Shown here in pieces: positions 5,824-8,585 of a stretch of DNA of 8,585 nt; within the stretch, counting starts at the first letter, position 1, and the number at the start of each line of letters is the position of its first letter. A program made the position numbers and the translations under genes. The notes beneath the pieces are model-generated. The model was not told where the DNA came from, ran no database searches, and saw only the letters and a program-made list of their open reading frames with translations. Source of the stretch: JBCBTJ01 sp964597685 (GTDB taxonomy: Bacteria; Pseudomonadota; Alphaproteobacteria; Caulobacterales; Hyphomonadaceae); assembly GCA_964597685.1 (NCBI GenBank), contig CAZQZC010000113.1, forward strand, positions 1 through 8,585, written 5' to 3'.

Positions 5824-8061
5824 ATGAAGTACCAGACCATCAGCGTGCTCAGCGCGACTGCGCTCGCCACGGTGATCGCGGCGCCTGCCGCGCGGGCGGA
5901 GACCGAGGACGCGCCTGTGGAAGAAACAACGCTGGACACGATCGTGGTCACCGGCGAGTTCTTGTACACAGATCAAGTGAACGCGCTGAAATCGCCGACG
6001 CCGATTGTGGACGTGCCGCAATCGCTGTCGATCACGACAGCGGAGCAAATCGTCCAGCAGGGCTTCGACAGTATCGGGGACATTGTTCTCTATACGCCCG
6101 GCGTAAACCAATCCCAAGGCGAGGGGCACCGCGACGCCATTGTCTTTCGCGGGGTTCGATCGACCGCTGATTTCTTTATCGACGGCGTGCGCGACGACGT
6201 TCAATATTACAGATCGCTCTACAATCTGGAGCAGGTCGAAATTCTCCGTGGACCCAACGCGCTCTTTTTCGGCCGCGGCGGCACGGGCGGCATCCTCAAC
6301 CGCGTCACCAAGAAGGGCGTCATCGGCGAGAATTTCGTCGGCTATCTGGGCGCGGTGGACACGTTCGGCGCCGGCACGGTCCAGCTCGACGGCAATTACA
6401 CCGTGAACGACAAGGCGGCGTTTCGCTTGAACGCGTATTACGAACGCCTCGACAATCATCGCGACTTTTTCAGCGGCGACCGCTTCGGCGTTAACCCGAC
6501 AGCGTTCATCGAATTGACGCCGCGCACGACCCTGAACCTGTCCTATGAATACGTGAACAATGAGCGGTTCGTCGACCGCGGCATCCCGGCGGGCGCCGAT
6601 GGACGGCCGGCCGAGGAGCTTGCCGACATTACATTCAGCGATCCGGAGCTGAGCACGTCGACCCTGGAGGCCCATATCGGCCGGGCCACGCTGACCCACC
6701 AATTCCTGGACAACCTCAAGGGCAATTTCAGCGTCGCCTACGGGGACTTCGACAAGCTTTACCTGAATTTCTTCCCCGTCAGCTTCGACGAGGAGACCAA
6801 CATTGTCGGCATTGACGGCTATGTGGACACGACGCAGCGGCGCAACTTGACCGTCTCAGCGAATTTCGTCGGCGAGTTTTCGACCGGCGGGATCAACCAC
6901 ACCATCGTCACCGGCGGCGAATTCATCGACACGGTCAACAACAATGACCGGTTCAACACCTTCTTCGACCAGACCCAGGACGATGTCGAATTCTTCCTCG
7001 CGACGCAGCCCATCAATCTGAGCGGCGGCGTCGGGGTGAACGCGTCCGGCGAGGTGACGACGAACAGTTTCGACGTCGACCTCAACGACGACACCGAAGC
7101 CGACGTGACGGTCTTCTCGGGCTACATCCAGGACGAGATCGAGGTGGCGCCTTGGCTCGACCTTGTTCTCGGCGTGCGTTTCGACAGCTTCGAGATCACG
7201 GTCGATAATATCGAAACCCTGATCGAAACCGGCGAAACGGACATCACCAGCCGGACGGATTCCCAGTTTTCGCCGCGCCTCGGCTTCGTTTTGAAGCCGC
7301 GCGAAAACATCTCCTTCTACGGCAGCTTCAGCGAGAGCTTCCTGCCGCGCAGCGGTGAGCAATTCGCCGACCTGCCAGACGATCCGGCGACACCCGACGA
7401 CGACACCCTGGATCCCGACACGTTCCAAAACCTGGAGGTCGGGCTCAAATGGGACTTTGCAAACGGTCTCAGCTTCACGGCGGCGGCCTTCCGCATCGAA
7501 CAAAGCTCGCCGCAGGAGGCCCCGTCGACGGTCGATCCTGAAACAGGCCTCGTCATCGACGACAATGCCGGCATGCTGGTCGTCGTCGAGTCTGAGATCC
7601 GCGGCGTCGAAGCTCAAATCCAAGGCCAGATCACCGATAGATGGCATATCTCCGCCGGCTACAGCTTTCTGGACGGCGAACAGGTCGCCACGACCGACAT
7701 TCTCGACGCGGACGGAAACATCGTCGTGGCGCAGGGCGAAGAGAATGGGCTGCGCCTGCGGGAATTGCCCGCCCACACCTTCAATTTCTGGAGCAATTAC
7801 CAAGTCACCCAGCGCTTCGGCCTGGGCGCTGGGTTGACCTTTCAGGATGAGAGTTTCGCGGATTTCGGCAATCTCACGACCCTGCCGGCCTTTGTCCGCG
7901 TGGACGCCGCCGCCTATTACGATTTGAGCGACAGGGTGCGTCTCCAGGTCAACATCGAAAACTTGACCAACACGGATTACTTCCCGAACGCGCACACCGC
8001 GAACAACATCACGGTGGGCGCCCCAATCAACGCGAAGTTCACGATCAGCGGCCGGTTTTAG
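5824..8061 (+). CDS. TonB-dependent siderophore receptor (outer membrane)
   Basis: This is an outer-membrane gated porin that imports ferric siderophores using TonB-ExbB-ExbD energy. The 745-residue precursor has a signal peptide (1-25) ending in an AxA-type site (ARA before ETED). A TonB-box-like segment, LDTIVVTG, is at 37-44. The plug domain covers about 57-165 and includes PQSLSI, FRG, FFIDGVRDD, VEILRGPNALFFGRGG and GGILNRVTKK, the pattern of siderophore receptors of the FhuA/Fiu type. The rest is the beta-barrel, with alternating aromatic strands and surface loops rich in Asp, Asn and Thr, ending in a C-terminal Phe (ISGRF) as required for barrel assembly. The ATG has GAGAGGGG at 5808-5815 with 8 nt spacing. 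The GRGGTGG plug sequence resembles catecholate receptors such as Fiu, but the ligand cannot be assigned. A Fur-like site upstream fits iron control. No siderophore synthesis or ABC transporter genes are adjacent. Confidence 0.93.
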   Translation: MKYQTISVLSATALATVIAAPAARAETEDAPVEETTLDTIVVTGEFLYTDQVNALKSPTPIVDVPQSLSITTAEQIVQQGFDSIGDIVLYTPGVNQSQGEGHRDAIVFRGVRSTADFFIDGVRDDVQYYRSLYNLEQVEILRGPNALFFGRGGTGGILNRVTKKGVIGENFVGYLGAVDTFGAGTVQLDGNYTVNDKAAFRLNAYYERLDNHRDFFSGDRFGVNPTAFIELTPRTTLNLSYEYVNNERFVDRGIPAGADGRPAEELADITFSDPELSTSTLEAHIGRATLTHQFLDNLKGNFSVAYGDFDKLYLNFFPVSFDEETNIVGIDGYVDTTQRRNLTVSANFVGEFSTGGINHTIVTGGEFIDTVNNNDRFNTFFDQTQDDVEFFLATQPINLSGGVGVNASGEVTTNSFDVDLNDDTEADVTVFSGYIQDEIEVAPWLDLVLGVRFDSFEITVDNIETLIETGETDITSRTDSQFSPRLGFVLKPRENISFYGSFSESFLPRSGEQFADLPDDPATPDDDTLDPDTFQNLEVGLKWDFANGLSFTAAAFRIEQSSPQEAPSTVDPETGLVIDDNAGMLVVVESEIRGVEAQIQGQITDRWHISAGYSFLDGEQVATTDILDADGNIVVAQGEENGLRLRELPAHTFNFWSNYQVTQRFGLGAGLTFQDESFADFGNLTTLPAFVRVDAAAYYDLSDRVRLQVNIENLTNTDYFPNAHTANNITVGAPINAKFTISGRF

Positions 8062-8072
8062 GGAGGCCTGGC

Positions 8073-8097
8073 GTCAAGCCGCCCCCTGTCGCTTGAC
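8073..8097 (+). promoter_or_regulatory. Hairpin between receptor and dehydrogenase genes, with a TTGACA in its 3' arm
   Basis: GTCAAGC (8073-8079) pairs with GCTTGAC (8091-8097) around an 11-nt loop, 11 nt after the receptor stop. No T-run follows, so it is at best a weak terminator. The 3' arm runs into a perfect -35 hexamer TTGACA (8093-8098), but no good -10 is seen 16-18 nt downstream. It could be a 3'-end structure, part of a promoter for the dehydrogenase gene, or chance. Confidence 0.35.
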
Positions 8098-8150
8098 AGC
8101 CCCCGCGGCGCCTGCGCCCTGTTGTCCGAAACACAGCGGAGGAGGCGGTG

Positions 8151-8585
8151 ATGGCGGATTTGACGGGCAAAGTTGCAGTGATCACGGGCGCGGCCAGCGG
8201 CATCGGCCTCGCCAGCGTCGAAGTCTTCGCCGCAGCCGGAGCCAAGATCGTCGCCGGCGATATCCAGGATGAAAAGGGCGCGGCTCTCGAGACGCGTTTC
8301 GGCGCGGATACGGTGCGCTACGTCCATTGCGACGTCAGCCGGGACGAGGATTTGAAAGCGCTGCTTCAGACCAGCGTCGACGCCTTTGGCGGGCTGGACG
8401 TTCTCTTCAACAACGCCGGCCATGGCGGCACGCCGACGGGTGTCGAAGAGCTGGATCTCGAAGGCTACGACGAGACCATGCGGCTGCTCTTGCGCTCGAT
8501 CTTCGCCGCCACGCACCTCGCCGTGCCGTTAATGAAAGAGCGGGGCGGGGCGATCATCAACACCTCGTCCATTTCGGCTGTCTGT
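8151..8585 (+). CDS. Short-chain dehydrogenase/reductase (SDR), N-terminal part (3' truncated by window)
   Basis: Classical SDRs are cytoplasmic NAD(P)-dependent oxidoreductases of alcohols, ketones or sugars. The first 145 residues are visible. They show the Rossmann glycine motif TGAASGIG at 12-19, D37 at the end of the second strand (an acidic residue favouring NAD(H) over NADP(H)), CDV at 60-62, the structural NNAG at 87-90, and INTSSIS at 136-142, containing the likely catalytic serine (S140). The YxxxK catalytic pair lies beyond the window. The ATG at 8151 has a strong GGAGGAGG at 8138-8145 with 5 nt spacing; an in-frame GTG at 8148 is too close to that site. It is 89 nt after the receptor gene; co-transcription is possible but no functional link is evident. 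The substrate is unknown. Confidence 0.93.
   Translation, partial: MADLTGKVAVITGAASGIGLASVEVFAAAGAKIVAGDIQDEKGAALETRFGADTVRYVHCDVSRDEDLKALLQTSVDAFGGLDVLFNNAGHGGTPTGVEELDLEGYDETMRLLLRSIFAATHLAVPLMKERGGAIINTSSISAVC

Noticed and set aside
5482..6702. 406-codon open frame on the minus strand
   Set aside because: It lies across ptsH, the terminator region and the receptor gene, whose coding frames are certain; the product is Arg/Val/Ala/Asp-rich with no domain, typical of antisense frames in GC-rich coding DNA.
6856..7995. 379-codon open frame on the minus strand inside the receptor gene
   Set aside because: Antisense shadow of the beta-barrel coding region; no recognisable motif or ribosome binding site.

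Overview
All seven genes or gene fragments lie on the + strand. The GC-rich codon use, the ChvI/ChvG two-component pair and its linkage to an EIIA-Man/HPr phosphotransfer pair point to an alphaproteobacterial chromosome. I cannot place it more finely. There are no mobile elements, CRISPR arrays, rRNA or tRNA genes.

Layout: (1) 1-585 is the 3' end of polA (DNA polymerase I), cut by the window start. (2) 657-1556 is a membrane-anchored M23 (LytM-type) peptidase with all metal ligands. (3) 1557-1870 is a 314-nt non-coding stretch rich in hairpins, leading into chvI. (4) 1871-5561 is a signalling cluster: the response regulator chvI, a cytoplasmic cyclophilin, the sensor kinase chvG, an EIIA-Man family protein and HPr (ptsH). 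(5) 5562-5823 holds a good intrinsic terminator and a Fur-box-like element. (6) 5824-8061 is a TonB-dependent siderophore receptor. (7) 8151-8585 is the start of a short-chain dehydrogenase that runs off the window.

ChvG and ChvI form an envelope/acid-stress phosphorelay. In many alphaproteobacteria chvI, chvG, hprK (HPr kinase/phosphorylase), manX (EIIA) and ptsH (HPr) are consecutive. Here the order is changed twice: a cyclophilin gene sits between regulator and kinase, and hprK is absent from the 78 nt between chvG and the EIIA gene. HPr nevertheless keeps both the His18 and the Ser49 phosphorylation sites. The EIIA and ptsH genes overlap by 4 nt and are probably translationally coupled. 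The receptor gene looks like a separate, possibly iron-regulated unit.

I see no clearly new multi-gene system. The points most worth a second look are the remodelled chvI-chvG-PTS cluster, the two mutually exclusive hairpins after the peptidase gene, and a hairpin that would cover the ribosome binding site of the EIIA gene.
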